Shown here: one piece after another, positions 1 through 7,841 of the stretch | Position numbering within the stretch: position 1 is the first letter of the stretch | Layout of the letters: each line of letters opens with the position of its first letter | DNA from: Motilibacter peucedani | Lineage (GTDB): Bacteria > Actinomycetota > Actinomycetes > Motilibacterales > Motilibacteraceae | DNA length: 64,000 bases | Assembly: GCF_003634695.1 (NCBI RefSeq) | Contig: NZ_RBWV01000012.1 | Span: 1 to 64,000, forward strand | Reading direction: 5' to 3' | Notes under the pieces: generated by a model | Told to the model about the DNA's origin: nothing | The model's database searches: none | What the model saw: the letters and a program-made list of their open reading frames with translations, nothing else | Program-made: the position numbers and the translations under genes

Positions 1-157
1 TTCGGACAAGTCACTTCCCGGACCCACCACGCCCGACGCTACGCCCGCGATCGACACCCGACCAGACCCCGCCGCCCCTCCCGTCCAAGCGCTCTTCGCG
101 TGAGTCCCAACGGCACCCTTGACACAGAAGGGAGCCATGAGCGGGCGCTCGGCCGGG

Positions 158-673
158 CTATCCCACGGACAGCACCGTGCTACCCGCCAGGGGCCTGGGC
201 TCGCCGTTCCCGCCGGTCTGGACACTGACGAGGCACGGCAGCCCCGACTGCGCATCGGCGGTGATGACCATGGCTCGCACCATCGCGTCCGGCGGGAGGC
301 TGCCCGAAGGAGCCGGGTGACCCGTGGTGACGGTAAGGGGGAAACGTCCGATAAGTTTGATCTGTAGTTCGCGGCCCGAAGTGCACGGGTGACCCGTGTT
401 CGAGTGCTCCACACTGCCCGAACGCTCTATGGCGGTGGCGCTCGAGACCGAAGCTCCTTGCTCTGCGATCGTCTGGCGGGCCACCGCCTCGGCCTTCGTG
501 ATCGCATCCGGATCCAGCGAACTGACGCCCACCTGCCCGGCGCTTCGAGACGTCTCACGATTGGTCGGGGTCGAGGTCGGCTGCGGCGTCTGCGTAGAAG
601 AGCACGCTGAGAGCACCGGCAGGACGACGAGAGCAGCGAGCGACACCTTCACGCCAGTCGGACGGCGAGTCAT
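158..673 (-). CDS. Putative secreted lipoprotein, unknown function
   Basis: The protein of about 171 residues starts with a basic stretch (MTRRPTGVK), a hydrophobic segment and a lipobox-like LSAC. It is therefore probably a lipoprotein anchored outside the cytoplasmic membrane. After the cysteine comes a Ser/Thr/Pro-rich linker, then a soluble region with two further cysteines that could form a disulfide. I chose the ATG at 673 because the longer reading (to 721) would put 16 unlikely residues before the signal peptide. No enzymatic motif is recognised. It lies alone on its strand at the left end of the accessory region. Export is inferred from the signal sequence only; no function is proposed. 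Confidence 0.6.
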   Translation of the reverse strand: MTRRPTGVKVSLAALVVLPVLSACSSTQTPQPTSTPTNRETSRSAGQVGVSSLDPDAITKAEAVARQTIAEQGASVSSATAIERSGSVEHSNTGHPCTSGRELQIKLIGRFPLTVTTGHPAPSGSLPPDAMVRAMVITADAQSGLPCLVSVQTGGNGEPRPLAGSTVLSVG

Positions 674-888
674 GCCCGATGGTTCCACGCCTGAGGCCAG
701 GCGGTGCATCCCACTGACCACGTCGAGACAGTGCCTGGTTCCGATTGCGTACCCAACAGATCGGTCGGCGCGGCATGTCCGTGCATCTGGGCCGATTGCT
801 TACCGCGACTCTGGGGCTGCGGCGAGCCGTCTCGGTCCGGGGATACCCGTCGGGTGCATGCAACGGACGGCCTGGGTGCGAGGGCGAC

Positions 889-1248
889 GTGTTGACGAAG
901 GCTCGGGTCCTCGATCTGCCCCCTTCCCTAACCGGCCTCGGTCTCGACAAGAGCGAGGCGGAGGTACGTGCAGTCGTCGCTCACATGGACGCCGAACAGG
1001 TGCGACGGATAGTTGACCGCTTCTGTTCTGGCTGGCCGGGAGAGGAACCCGGGAGCGCGTGCGTATGCGGTGCCATGGGAGCCGAGCGGCACGGGCGTCG
1101 AGTTGAGGCTCACTTTGAAGCCGAGGAGCTCGGCGCCGAGCGCGTAATGGCCTGGTGGGCGTATGAGCGCTACGGGCCGGACATGCCGTTCAATGGGCAG
1201 TCCGTCCGTGAGTACGTTCTCAAGTTCAAGCCGTACGACCCGGGCTGA
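889..1248 (+). CDS. Hypothetical protein, about 119 aa
   Basis: The reading frame encodes a charged soluble protein with no signal peptide or membrane helix. A short cysteine pair (CVC) sits in its middle, and its C-terminal third is rich in aromatic residues (VMAWWAYERYG). The start is uncertain: a GTG at 889 has a GAGGG stretch about five bases upstream, whereas the longer frame from 745 has no convincing ribosome binding site. The coding character is weaker than in the core genes, and no family is recognised. It may be a real accessory gene or a chance frame; the coherent C-terminal half argues mildly for a gene. Confidence 0.35.
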   Translation: MLTKARVLDLPPSLTGLGLDKSEAEVRAVVAHMDAEQVRRIVDRFCSGWPGEEPGSACVCGAMGAERHGRRVEAHFEAEELGAERVMAWWAYERYGPDMPFNGQSVREYVLKFKPYDPG

Positions 1249-1369
1249 GGACGAGGCACGCAAGTGGGCCGCTCTTGTTGCAGGCCGCCATGCATGATGG
1301 GCAACACAGCGCGCCTCGCGGTATGAGCGAGCGTCTGGCGGGCATGCACGTGACGCAGGAGGTGTAGTT

Positions 1370-1612
1370 GTGGCGAAGCGCAAGAAACCCCCAGCTAGCG
1401 AACTGTTGCGCTTGGCGTGGCAGTCGCCTGGAGGTCAGCGGCGCTGTCTAAGCGCGCTCGCGGCGGCGGTAGTACTTGGGCTGCTGCTCGGCGCTGCAGG
1501 CATCGACGACAGTCCTTTGGCGTACGTCGCGCTCGCTGTGCTGGTCGCCATCGTCGTCCCGGTGGTCCTAAGGCCGGCCAGTCGCGAGTGGAGCCGCCGG
1601 CAGGGCCTCTAG
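1370..1612 (+). CDS. Small two-helix membrane protein
   Basis: An 80-residue protein starts at a GTG with a good GGAGG ribosome binding site just upstream (in gcaggaggtg). It has a Lys/Arg-rich N-terminus (MAKRKK), two hydrophobic segments at roughly residues 28-44 and 50-67, and a basic C-terminal tail. By the positive-inside rule both ends should be cytoplasmic. It is one of a set of tiny two-helix membrane proteins scattered through the first 8.5 kb. No family is recognised and no partner gene is evident. Confidence 0.6.
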   Translation: MAKRKKPPASELLRLAWQSPGGQRRCLSALAAAVVLGLLLGAAGIDDSPLAYVALAVLVAIVVPVVLRPASREWSRRQGL

Positions 1613-1810
1613 GCACCAGTGTTCAGCCCACCTCGTGCACATCGGCACGACCATGAGGTATTCGCCGTGCGCCTCGCACTCCGACCGTGGCATGTGTGGA
1701 GGCTTGCCGCTACTTGATCGCGGCGACGCGACCGCCGCGCCTCAAGCGGCACCGCAACTCGAGCCCTCGGCTAGAGCGGGACGGTGACAGTTCGCGGCGA
1801 GCTCCTCCTG

Positions 1811-2002
1811 TCACCTCATCAAGACCCGGAAGTTGATCAACGCGATGACTACCCCAGCGGACCCAAGGAGGCCTCCTCCCGCGACATGACCAAGCAGCGC
1901 GAGCACAAGACCCGCCAACCCTATGAGGATCGCGCCGAGGAAAGCGGCCCGCTCCATCGACGTCATGCGGCGCCAAGTTGACCGCTGATCTTGTCGCGGC
2001 AT
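1811..2002 (-). CDS. Small two-helix membrane protein
   Basis: A 63-residue protein is preceded by GGAGAG five bases before the ATG at 2002; an internal ATG at residue 13 is the alternative start. Two hydrophobic segments (about residues 19-38 and 43-58) are separated by a Gly-rich turn. The N-terminus is basic and the end is short. It is transcribed in the same direction as the next small membrane gene at 2085-2258 and could share its transcript. The function is unknown. Confidence 0.6.
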   Translation of the reverse strand: MPRQDQRSTWRRMTSMERAAFLGAILIGLAGLVLALLGHVAGGGLLGSAGVVIALINFRVLMR

Positions 2003-2084
2003 CGGTTCTCTCCAGTGATACGGACGGTCCCCTCATACCCGTCTAACTCTTTCGCACTTCGGCATGGTCGGGGGACACGCGGGC

Positions 2085-2258
2085 CTACCGCTGGGAGCCG
2101 CTCCGTCGTGCGGCGAGGAGAGCGAGAGTCACAGGGACGGCAGCCGCAAGCACGGGGACGAGCCGAGCGGCTCCATCGGCTCCAGTCAAGCGCAAGGACA
2201 GGTAGAGGCCGATGAGGGCGAGGACTGCGAACGCGCCCGTGGTCCAGTAGGTCCGCAC
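2085..2258 (-). CDS. Small two-helix membrane protein, 57 aa
   Basis: I found this gene by direct reading; it is too short for usual ORF cut-offs. A GTG at 2258 is preceded by GGGGAAG about eight bases upstream. The 57-residue product has two hydrophobic helices separated by a short loop containing GADGAAR, followed by a basic tail (ARRSGSQR). Overlapping frames on the same strand are Arg/Pro-rich and look non-coding, whereas this frame has a clean membrane topology. The gene lies 82 bases upstream of the 1811-2002 gene on the same strand, so the two may be co-transcribed. The function is unknown. Confidence 0.55.
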   Translation of the reverse strand: MRTYWTTGAFAVLALIGLYLSLRLTGADGAARLVPVLAAAVPVTLALLAARRSGSQR

Positions 2259-2310
2259 ACAAGATCACTTCCCCGGCGTCGCGGCGCCAACCGCACGTCC
2301 GTCCCGGCGC

Positions 2311-2331
2311 GCTCGTCGGCACGAGCGGTCA
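2311..2331. repeat. Dispersed imperfect palindrome, copy 1
   Basis: The sequence GCTCGTCGGCACGAGCGGTCA contains arms GCTCGT and ACGAGC around GGC. It shares the core TCGGCA-x-GAGCGGwC with copies near 5804, 5257 and 8435. It is intergenic between two accessory genes. Confidence 0.5.
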
Positions 2332-2481
2332 TCGCCACGCGCTCCGTCGGCGGCATGAGCGGTGAGCGCTCGGAGCTAGGGACTGGCCTCGGCGCTTTAT
2401 GCGCGCCCCGACGCTGGTCGTGTTGGCCCTGAGAGAGTGTGACAGCGATTGACGGGCTGACGACTCTAGGCGGCGGGCGAC

Positions 2482-2811
2482 GTGCTTCAGATTGAGCGCT
2501 TCGGCAAAGTTCAAGAAGGTCGATGGAAAGGCTGGTGGATCTACGCAACCCGCCAGTCGGGCGATGCGGTGATGTTCTTCGCATTCGATTTTGATAACGA
2601 TGCAAGCGGCATGGTGGCCGACGAACTATGGGCGCCAACTGCCGAATACGCGACTGATCTGGCTACTGACTGGGCTGTCGATTGGCTGAGTCTGGAGGAG
2701 TCTGAGCGTATCTGGGCGACCCGAGGCGTCCTCCGCAGCGAGCTCGACTACAAGCCGTTGCCATCGAGGAGCGAGAAGCTTCGGGCTTGGTGGGCGGGTA
2801 GGCGGCGCTGA
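2482..2811 (+). CDS. Hypothetical protein, 109 aa
   Basis: This is a soluble acidic protein with many aromatic residues (GWWIYATRQ, FFAFDFDND, DWAVDWL) and a basic C-terminal end (RAWWAGRRR). Translation begins at a GTG; the upstream GGCGGG is only a weak ribosome binding site. Third codon positions are much less GC-biased than in core genes to the right, consistent with recent acquisition. The compact acidic composition resembles small immunity-type or SUKH-like proteins in size only. No family motif is recognised, so no function is assigned. Confidence 0.55.
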   Translation: MLQIERFGKVQEGRWKGWWIYATRQSGDAVMFFAFDFDNDASGMVADELWAPTAEYATDLATDWAVDWLSLEESERIWATRGVLRSELDYKPLPSRSEKLRAWWAGRRR

Positions 2812-2910
2812 CTCGATTACCTGCAACTAGGGAGGAATCGACTGTGCCCGCCCTCACCTTCCTGAGCTTCGGTGCCGCAGGAAGCAGTGCGCCTGCTCTC
2901 GGAGCGGCAT

Positions 2911-2947
2911 GGTCGCTCGCCCGCGAGCTCGGCGGCAAGAGCGGACG
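2911..2947. repeat. Dispersed imperfect palindrome, copy 2
   Basis: Left arm GGTCGCTCGC and right arm GGCAAGAGCGGACG share the left-arm pattern of the copy at 5804 and the right arm of the copies at 4432, 5301 and 8435. It lies 22 bases before the start of the small gene at 2969. Confidence 0.55.
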
Positions 2948-2968
2948 TTCCGTGCAAGTCTCACCGGC

Positions 2969-3190
2969 ATGTCCCTGGACGACGAGACGAGCAGCGACCA
3001 GCCCACAGTCGTGACCGTGCGGGTGGAGTTGGGCCGAGATCCTGACGGCCCGCCTGACGTCTACGAGCTCTCTCACGTGAGTCCCTGGCCGCTGATGCTC
3101 GAGGATGAGGCCATCTCATCTGCTCTCCAGAGGGGCCTCGAGGCGCTGCTTGAGCAGCTTGGTTGGCAGGGGCCGCCCTGGCCGTCCTAG
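2969..3190 (+). CDS. Hypothetical protein, 73 aa
   Basis: A small acidic soluble protein begins at the ATG at 2969 (MSLDDETSSDQ). It reads as a compact alpha/beta domain: a strand-like TVVTVRVELG, a turn DPDGPPDVYEL, then a C-terminal amphipathic helix (ALQRGLEALLEQLG). The frame is open further upstream to 2909, but that extension is Arg-rich and overlaps the palindromic repeat, so it is not thought to be coding. No family is recognised. The gene ends about 30 bases before the IS30-family element. Confidence 0.5.
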   Translation: MSLDDETSSDQPTVVTVRVELGRDPDGPPDVYELSHVSPWPLMLEDEAISSALQRGLEALLEQLGWQGPPWPS

Positions 3191-3193
3191 TCA

Positions 3194-3214
3194 AGCCCGC
3201 ACCGATAGCGGGGC
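3194..3214. repeat. Short GC-rich inverted repeat, possible further palindrome copy
   Basis: GCCCGC and GCGGGGC flank ACCGATA just after the 73-aa gene and nine bases before the IS30-family element. The copy on the far side of the element (4432) has the same layout, GCCCGC then a spacer then GCGGAC, so the element may have inserted between two such repeats. It could equally act as a terminator. Confidence 0.35.
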
Positions 3215-3222
3215 GGTCTCTA

Positions 3223-4427
3223 GCGGTCGTCGCAACACTCCTTGATCATCGGCTCTGCCGAGGAAGGGGTGGTGGTTGTGGCGGTGCGGACAGCGTTGAC
3301 GCCGGCTGAGGTTGATGAGGTGTGGTCGCGGTGGCGTTCGGGGCAGGCGGTGAAGGTGCTGTCGCGGGAGATGCGGCGGCATCCAACGACGGTGCGTGAT
3401 CTGCTCAAGCGCTGCGGAGGGATCCGGCCCAGGCCGCGCACGCGCCCACCGTTGCGGCTGAGTCTGGGCGAGCGGGAGGAGATCTCCCGCGGTCTGGCTG
3501 CTGGGCTGTCGTTGCGGGCGATCGCCACCGGGCTCGGTCGTGCCCCGTCGACGGTGAGCCGCGAGGTCGAGCGCGCAGGCGGCCGAGACGCGGATCGCGC
3601 GTTGGACGCGGACGCCGCGGCGTGGGCGGCGGCGTGCCGGCCTAAGCAGTGCAAGCTGGCGGCCCATCCGCGGCTGCGGGCGGTCGTGCAGGACAGACTG
3701 CGGGAGGACTTCTCCCCGGAGCAGGTTGCCGGGTGGCTGGTCCGCCAGTTCCCCGACGAGCCGGAGATGCGGGTGTCGCACGAGACGATCAACCGCTCAC
3801 TGTTCGTGCAGTCCCGCGGCGCGCTGAAGAAGGAACTGACCCAGCACCTGCGCACCCGGCGGGCGATGCGCCGACCGGCCGGCAAGCGCCTGCCTGATGG
3901 TCGCGGGAACCGGCTGCATGAGCTGACGATCAGTGACCGGCCCGCAGAGGTCGAGGACCGCGCGGTCCCCGGGCACTGGGAAGGCGACCTGGTCTTTGGG
4001 CGCGGGATGAGCCCGGTCGCGACACTGGTCGAGCGCTCGACCCGGTTCGTGATGCTCGTCGCGCTGCCCGAGGGACACAAGTCCGAGCTCGTCGTCGACG
4101 CCCTCGCCGCCAAGATCCAGACCCTGCCCGCGGCGCTGGCGAAAACGCTGACGTGGGATCAGGGCAACGAGATGAGCCTGCACGCAAGGTTCACCGTCGC
4201 GACAGGTGTCCAGGTCTACTTCTGCGACCCGAAATCGCCGTGGCAGCGCGGCAGCAACGAGAACACCAACGGACTGCTTCGCCAGTACCTCCCAAGAACG
4301 CTGAACTTCCGCACACTGACCCAAGCCGACTTCGACGCCATCGCCGACAAGCTCAACACCCGCCCTCGACAGACGCTCGGCTTTCGGACACCATCCGAAG
4401 CACTGGACGAGGTGTTGCGTTAGCCGC
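3223..4427 (+). mobile_element. IS30-family insertion sequence, apparently intact
   Basis: The element of about 1.2 kb carries a single full-length transposase gene bounded by imperfect terminal inverted repeats. The left end reads GCGGTCGTCGCAACACTCC. The right end, read inward on the opposite strand, is GCGGCTAACGCAACACCTC; the two share GCGG, four variable bases, then CGCAACAC. No clear target duplication is visible; the family usually makes only 2-3 bp. The ends are defined by this inverted-repeat match and may be off by a few bases. Confidence 0.8.
3242..4423 (+). CDS. IS30-family DDE transposase
   Basis: This 393-codon gene encodes the transposase of the surrounding element. It begins with an HTH_38-type DNA-binding region containing LSLRAIATGLGRAPSTVSREV. 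The RNase H-like integrase core follows with a DDE triad: D in GHWEGDLVFG near residue 249, D in LTWDQGNEM near 306, and E in SPWQRGSNENTNG near 340. The family signature SHETINRSLFVQ and the terminal LNTRPRQTLGFRTPSEAL are present, and length matches the family. The annotated start is a TTG; a GTG a few codons on (before AVRTALTPAEV) is a plausible alternative. No frameshift or lost catalytic residue is seen, so it may be active. Confidence 0.93.
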   Translation: MIIGSAEEGVVVVAVRTALTPAEVDEVWSRWRSGQAVKVLSREMRRHPTTVRDLLKRCGGIRPRPRTRPPLRLSLGEREEISRGLAAGLSLRAIATGLGRAPSTVSREVERAGGRDADRALDADAAAWAAACRPKQCKLAAHPRLRAVVQDRLREDFSPEQVAGWLVRQFPDEPEMRVSHETINRSLFVQSRGALKKELTQHLRTRRAMRRPAGKRLPDGRGNRLHELTISDRPAEVEDRAVPGHWEGDLVFGRGMSPVATLVERSTRFVMLVALPEGHKSELVVDALAAKIQTLPAALAKTLTWDQGNEMSLHARFTVATGVQVYFCDPKSPWQRGSNENTNGLLRQYLPRTLNFRTLTQADFDAIADKLNTRPRQTLGFRTPSEALDEVLR

Positions 4428-4431
4428 CTGA

Positions 4432-4452
4432 GCCCGCAGGCAAGAGCGGACG
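4432..4452. repeat. Dispersed imperfect palindrome, copy 3
   Basis: GCCCGCAGGCAAGAGCGGAC lies directly after the right end of the IS30-family element and 30 bases before the zinc-ribbon gene. It shares the right arm GGCAAGAGCGGAC with the copies at 2911 and 5301. Confidence 0.55.
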
Positions 4453-4481
4453 TTGGACCAGACGAGCCCGATGATGGTTGA

Positions 4482-4742
4482 GTGGCGGACGAGAGCGACT
4501 ACTGGCGTTGCCCCAACTGCGGTCACACGGATGAGACGCGCCCTCATCGCCGCGGCGTACAAAGAGCGTCCACCCTGCTCGGGATCACCGCCGCTCGAGG
4601 ACCCCGCGAGCTGCACTGCGGCAACTGCGGGCACGTGTGGGGGATGCCAGCTCCCGATGAGTGGGACCGCCAGCAGCAGCGACAACAAGCCGCACGGCTC
4701 AGCAGGGTCGAGCAGCGCAACCGTGAGCTCGGCGGCCAGTGA
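4482..4742 (+). CDS. Small zinc-ribbon protein
   Basis: An 86-residue protein has two CxxC pairs, CPNCGH near residue 10 and CGNCGH near residue 46, typical of a zinc ribbon. A charged, Gln-rich helical tail follows (DEWDRQQQRQQAARLSRVEQRN). The start is a GTG without a strong ribosome binding site. Proteins of this kind often bind nucleic acid or act as subunit adaptors, but the domain alone does not define a role. It is immediately preceded by a copy of the dispersed palindrome and is isolated on its strand. Confidence 0.6.
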   Translation: MADESDYWRCPNCGHTDETRPHRRGVQRASTLLGITAARGPRELHCGNCGHVWGMPAPDEWDRQQQRQQAARLSRVEQRNRELGGQ

Positions 4743-4807
4743 CGCGCTCCGCGGCATGACCGTGAGATCGAGGGTTCGCCTGATCCGAAGGATCACCGAC
4801 GCCAGCA

Positions 4808-5161
4808 TCAGCCCTGGAGGAGTTGTGCCATTTCCGACGCTTCAGCCCACTTCGACGCATAGGACTTCGCTTTGCCGGCGAAAGCGAAAGAGATGCGTCC
4901 TGCCTTCTCGCTGCGTTCGCGCCACCGCACGTCACTAAGGCTTGCGCGCGGGAACCGCTCTAAAACCCGGTCTCGCCTGAGCGCGAACGCGCTGGCTTGG
5001 ACTCGGTACAAGTCCTCGTCAGTGAGAATCAACGCCTGTACTCCGTTGAAGCCATACCAGGGACCTCTACTGACGTGCGCGACGAGTCTGATCGGATGGC
5101 TCGGGCCAACCACCTTCTGCAGATTGTCCAATTCAGGCCCGCTGTACCCTCGTCGCTTCAT
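4808..5161 (-). CDS. Small PH-like/YokE-like domain protein
   Basis: The 117-residue product begins MKRRGYSGPELDNL, preceded by GGAAGGA eight bases upstream of the ATG at 5161; the frame stays open far upstream but without coding character. The sequence fits a bacterial pleckstrin-homology-like fold: alternating strands (ALILTDEDLYRVQA, RISFAFAGKAKSY) with a LTDEDLYRV turn and a C-terminal helix (ASEMAQLLQ). Such domains in small bacterial proteins are mostly of unknown role and sometimes pair with membrane proteins. Two small membrane proteins are encoded upstream on the same strand. Family membership is inferred from pattern only. Confidence 0.55.
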   Translation of the reverse strand: MKRRGYSGPELDNLQKVVGPSHPIRLVAHVSRGPWYGFNGVQALILTDEDLYRVQASAFALRRDRVLERFPRASLSDVRWRERSEKAGRISFAFAGKAKSYASKWAEASEMAQLLQG

Positions 5162-5256
5162 GTAATCATCCTTCCGCATGAGCTGCTCGGAACTGCACCT
5201 ACCCGCGTGTGGGCCTGCGCAGCCGTTGGCGTGAGCCTCCCACGCAGTCCCTCGAT

Positions 5257-5315
5257 CGTCCGACCTTCGGCAGGGGCGGACGTCGCCGGCGCGCGGAGCG
5301 CGGCAAGAGCGGACA
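5257..5315. repeat. Two adjacent copies of the dispersed palindrome
   Basis: The first copy (5257-5282) has perfect 6-base outer arms CGTCCG and CGGACG around ACCTTCGGCAGGGG. The second (5301-5315) carries the conserved right arm CGGCAAGAGCGGACA. The first closely matches the copy at 8435 (TCCGACCwTCGGCArGrGCGG). Confidence 0.6.
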
Positions 5316-5391
5316 CTGGCGGCGAGGCACGAGTGCCGCTGCTCAGTCCTGCGGGTGGTGCGCTCCTCGCAGGGCCATGTGAGGACGTTGC

Positions 5392-5613
5392 TCAACTTGC
5401 GAAGAAGAAGGCGACGCCGAAACAGATGAATCCTGCGCCGATGATGCGCATCATCCAGGGACTGGTCCGTCCCTCGTAAGCCTGGTAGCCGTAGTTGCGT
5501 AACCAGGCGGGACCCTTCGTGTCATTAGCGCGCGCTATCGGCGCAGCCTTGACCACGAGAGTGCCTCCAACTAAGAGGAAGATGATCCCGACAGTGATAC
5601 CCAGATGGCTCAC
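5392..5613 (-). CDS. Small two-helix membrane protein
   Basis: This 73-residue protein has a first hydrophobic segment at the N-terminus (about residues 5-24). A polar loop of about 28 residues containing PAWLRNYGYQAYEG follows, then a second hydrophobic segment near the C-terminus. Its ATG overlaps the TGA of the upstream gene by four bases (ATGA), so the two are likely translationally coupled and may encode partners. No family is recognised. Confidence 0.62.
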   Translation of the reverse strand: MSHLGITVGIIFLLVGGTLVVKAAPIARANDTKGPAWLRNYGYQAYEGRTSPWMMRIIGAGFICFGVAFFFAS

Positions 5614-5804
5614 TTCCTTCTGCTCCGGACGAGCGTGACTACGAAGGATACGACCAGGAACGCGACAGCTAGCAGCACCAGCCAGAGCGGCCTCCCGCCT
5701 CCGCCTCCGTGGCTACTGTCCGCCGCCTGTGAAAGACCCTCGATCATGAGTTTGATCATCGCCTCGCCGGTGTCGACGCAAACGAAGCTTGCCTCTCGGC
5801 GCAT
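5610..5804 (-). CDS. Small single-helix membrane protein
   Basis: The reading frame of up to 64 residues ends in a hydrophobic helix followed by a basic tail (VRSRRK), preceded by a polar Gly-rich segment. The true start may be an internal ATG (MIKLMIEGLS), which would give about 50 residues and fits better than the first ATG. It overlaps the next gene downstream by four bases, which supports expression as a pair. The function is unknown. Confidence 0.55.
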   Translation of the reverse strand: MRREASFVCVDTGEAMIKLMIEGLSQAADSSHGGGGGRPLWLVLLAVAFLVVSFVVTLVRSRRK

Positions 5805-5860
5805 GGTCGCTCATCGGCAGGAGCGGTCAGGGCTACGCACCATGACCGCGGCAAGACCGG
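5804..5860. repeat. Dispersed imperfect palindrome, copies 6 and 7
   Basis: GGTCGCTC and GAGCGGTC are arms around ATCGGCAG (5804-5829). A partial second copy, GCGGCAAGACCGGA, follows at about 5848-5861. The left arm GGTCGCTC also occurs in the copy at 2911. Confidence 0.5.
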
Positions 5861-5861
5861 A

Positions 5862-6248
5862 TGATGGTTCGCTAGGGGTGGCGGTGCATGACTATGCAGC
5901 GCCGCGACAGGGACGGGCCCGGGTCGGGGCTGGACGTTACGCAGCAACCACGACCTTTCCTTGAGCATCCTGCCGGGCGCGCTCCGGTAGCTTCGGCACG
6001 AGGTGCGGCGCACCGCTTGGACGGTGCCGGTCACGGCCGCGCTGTGGGTCGCTGCCTACGTGACGAGATGCGGCCTCCTTTCTCCCACGGGCGGGCGGGC
6101 GCGTAGTGTCCGGTGAACACGAAGGACCTCACCGCCCTTGCGGACGCCTGCGTCAAACGTCTATGTCTAGGTGATAGCGCGCGACAACCGCGACAGGCAT
6201 AGCGGAGGACAAGGGATAAGCGCGCACCCTGCGAAGGGAGGCGCGAAG
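5862..6248. other. Stretch without a recognisable gene
   Basis: No frame here shows coding character. A 37-codon plus-strand frame starting with GTG near 6002 contains a short hydrophobic run, but it has no convincing ribosome binding site. The stretch may hold the 3' region of the large secreted-protein gene to its right, or decayed sequence. No terminator hairpin is obvious. Confidence 0.4.
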
Positions 6249-7841
6249 TTACTTCGTTCCGCACGCCGTATGCGACGGCAACCGCGAGACCCGAGCGGTA
6301 CTCCAGGCGCAGAAGATTACGGTTCCCGACCGGGGAAGTCCTCCCCTGAAGAAGTGCTTCGCTACTACCGGCACCCGAGTCCGAGCAACGACGGCATCAA
6401 CAGCCAACGTGTACGGTGAGCCTCCTGGGCCGGTCACGATCACGCGGTAAGCCGCGTTCTGAGGCCCAAAGAGCAGGACTCCGGACCAGCCCCGTCGCCC
6501 GCGACGGTACACGGAGTAAGGAATCGCGCTTGACGAACCCCGCTTTGTTGCGCCGGTTCCATGGCCGTGCTTGTCCTTCACCAGCAACTGGTTTGGCGGC
6601 TCCTGTATGGCGTAGAACGGCCTGATCCACCCGAGATGTTGGGTGAGTGTGACGTGAATGTCCGACTCGGCCAACGGAATGAAGTCTGATGGCTTGTCGA
6701 CGGAGTGCACGCGGTAGCAGTAGGTAAAGGGGCCCGAGTTGTAGAGTTCGGCTCCGAACTGGGTGCCCGCGTGCCAGATCTCATGGAATCCATCGGTGTG
6801 CCAACGGAGATACAAGTCCCCTGATCCGCCGACCACGCAATTGCTGACTACCTTCGTGGAGTTCTCAGGATTGGGCCACCGACAGTCCGGCGCCCCCGGA
6901 TTCTGTCTCAGTATGTCGAGGTGGGCAGTGGCCTTGCTTTGGATGAGCACCTCGAACAACTGCATCACCGAGGGGCCGATGCCGATACGCACATTTAGTG
7001 TTCCGGATCCGCTATAAGAACAGGTGGCGTCAGGGGCCGGCTGCACGGGTGCGAAGTCCAACGGCAACGGGTCGTAGCGAACGCGTAGCAATTTCAGTGC
7101 GTCGTGGTAAGAAATGTCGATTGCGGGCAGAGTGACAAAGACATGAGCGGGACTGCATGAGGGTCGGAAGCTCCACGCTATATGGCCGTGGCAGGAAGCG
7201 TCTACGCCGTAGTGAAGATCCGCGGAGCCTGCAATGACGTCCGCTGCCGGTTTGTACGATCCCTGCATGTGCAGCAAGTCGCACGAGGTGATGGCGCTAC
7301 CCTCGTCCCATGCGTCCGGCTGGTCGCAACCAGCCCCCACGAAGTGCAGGTCTACTGGGAGTTGTGACGGCCCCAGGATCCAATCGTATGAGAGGCCGCC
7401 GCTGCCGTCTGGAGGATCCTGCCAATGCTGGCTGTCGTCTGGAGGAGTAGGCGTCCGACTTGCAGTGGCTGAAGCGGTCGCCGTCTCCGCCGCGCCTTCG
7501 GGAGATGCGCAAGGAAATGTGACGGTTTTGCTTTGATGACCGCTGGCGGACAGGACTTGGATCTTGGTTATCACGGCGCCGTCACCGCTGTTCTGCTGTG
7601 TCAGGGCTGCGCTCATCATCAGATCCTCAGTGACAGTGCTGTGACTGCCTGGGGCCTCAGCGCCATCGACTTCAGCACCGCCGCTGAATGTTATGGTGCC
7701 AGTCCACTCCCTGGCCGGGTCGACACCAGTCGACTGGTGCGCGCTTGACGTCAGCGCCGTGACCGGCACGGGAAGCGTCGTGGCGGCAGCCACACTTGCG
7801 AAGGCAAAGCAGATGGCTCGTGACCGTGCCCCCATGCCCAT
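6249..7841 (-). CDS. Large secreted protein, unknown function
   Basis: This protein of about 530 residues starts with a signal peptide (MGMGARSRAICFAFASVAAATTLPVP). I prefer the ATG at 7841, though the frame continues upstream to 8009. The mature part has a low-complexity Ala/Thr/Ser/Pro segment (about residues 125-150), then a long beta-rich region with several cysteine pairs expected to form disulfides outside the cell. A region resembling an immunoglobulin-like or beta-sandwich repeat occurs near the C-terminus (YRVIVTGPGGSPYTLAVDA). No catalytic motif or sorting signal is recognised. It is the only large gene besides the transposase in the accessory region. Confidence 0.6.
   Translation of the reverse strand: MGMGARSRAICFAFASVAAATTLPVPVTALTSSAHQSTGVDPAREWTGTITFSGGAEVDGAEAPGSHSTVTEDLMMSAALTQQNSGDGAVITKIQVLSASGHQSKTVTFPCASPEGAAETATASATASRTPTPPDDSQHWQDPPDGSGGLSYDWILGPSQLPVDLHFVGAGCDQPDAWDEGSAITSCDLLHMQGSYKPAADVIAGSADLHYGVDASCHGHIAWSFRPSCSPAHVFVTLPAIDISYHDALKLLRVRYDPLPLDFAPVQPAPDATCSYSGSGTLNVRIGIGPSVMQLFEVLIQSKATAHLDILRQNPGAPDCRWPNPENSTKVVSNCVVGGSGDLYLRWHTDGFHEIWHAGTQFGAELYNSGPFTYCYRVHSVDKPSDFIPLAESDIHVTLTQHLGWIRPFYAIQEPPNQLLVKDKHGHGTGATKRGSSSAIPYSVYRRGRRGWSGVLLFGPQNAAYRVIVTGPGGSPYTLAVDAVVARTRVPVVAKHFFRGGLPRSGTVIFCAWSTARVSRLPSHTACGTK

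Noticed and set aside
5998-6112. A 37-codon plus-strand frame with a hydrophobic run
   Set aside because: No clear ribosome binding site and too short to distinguish from chance.
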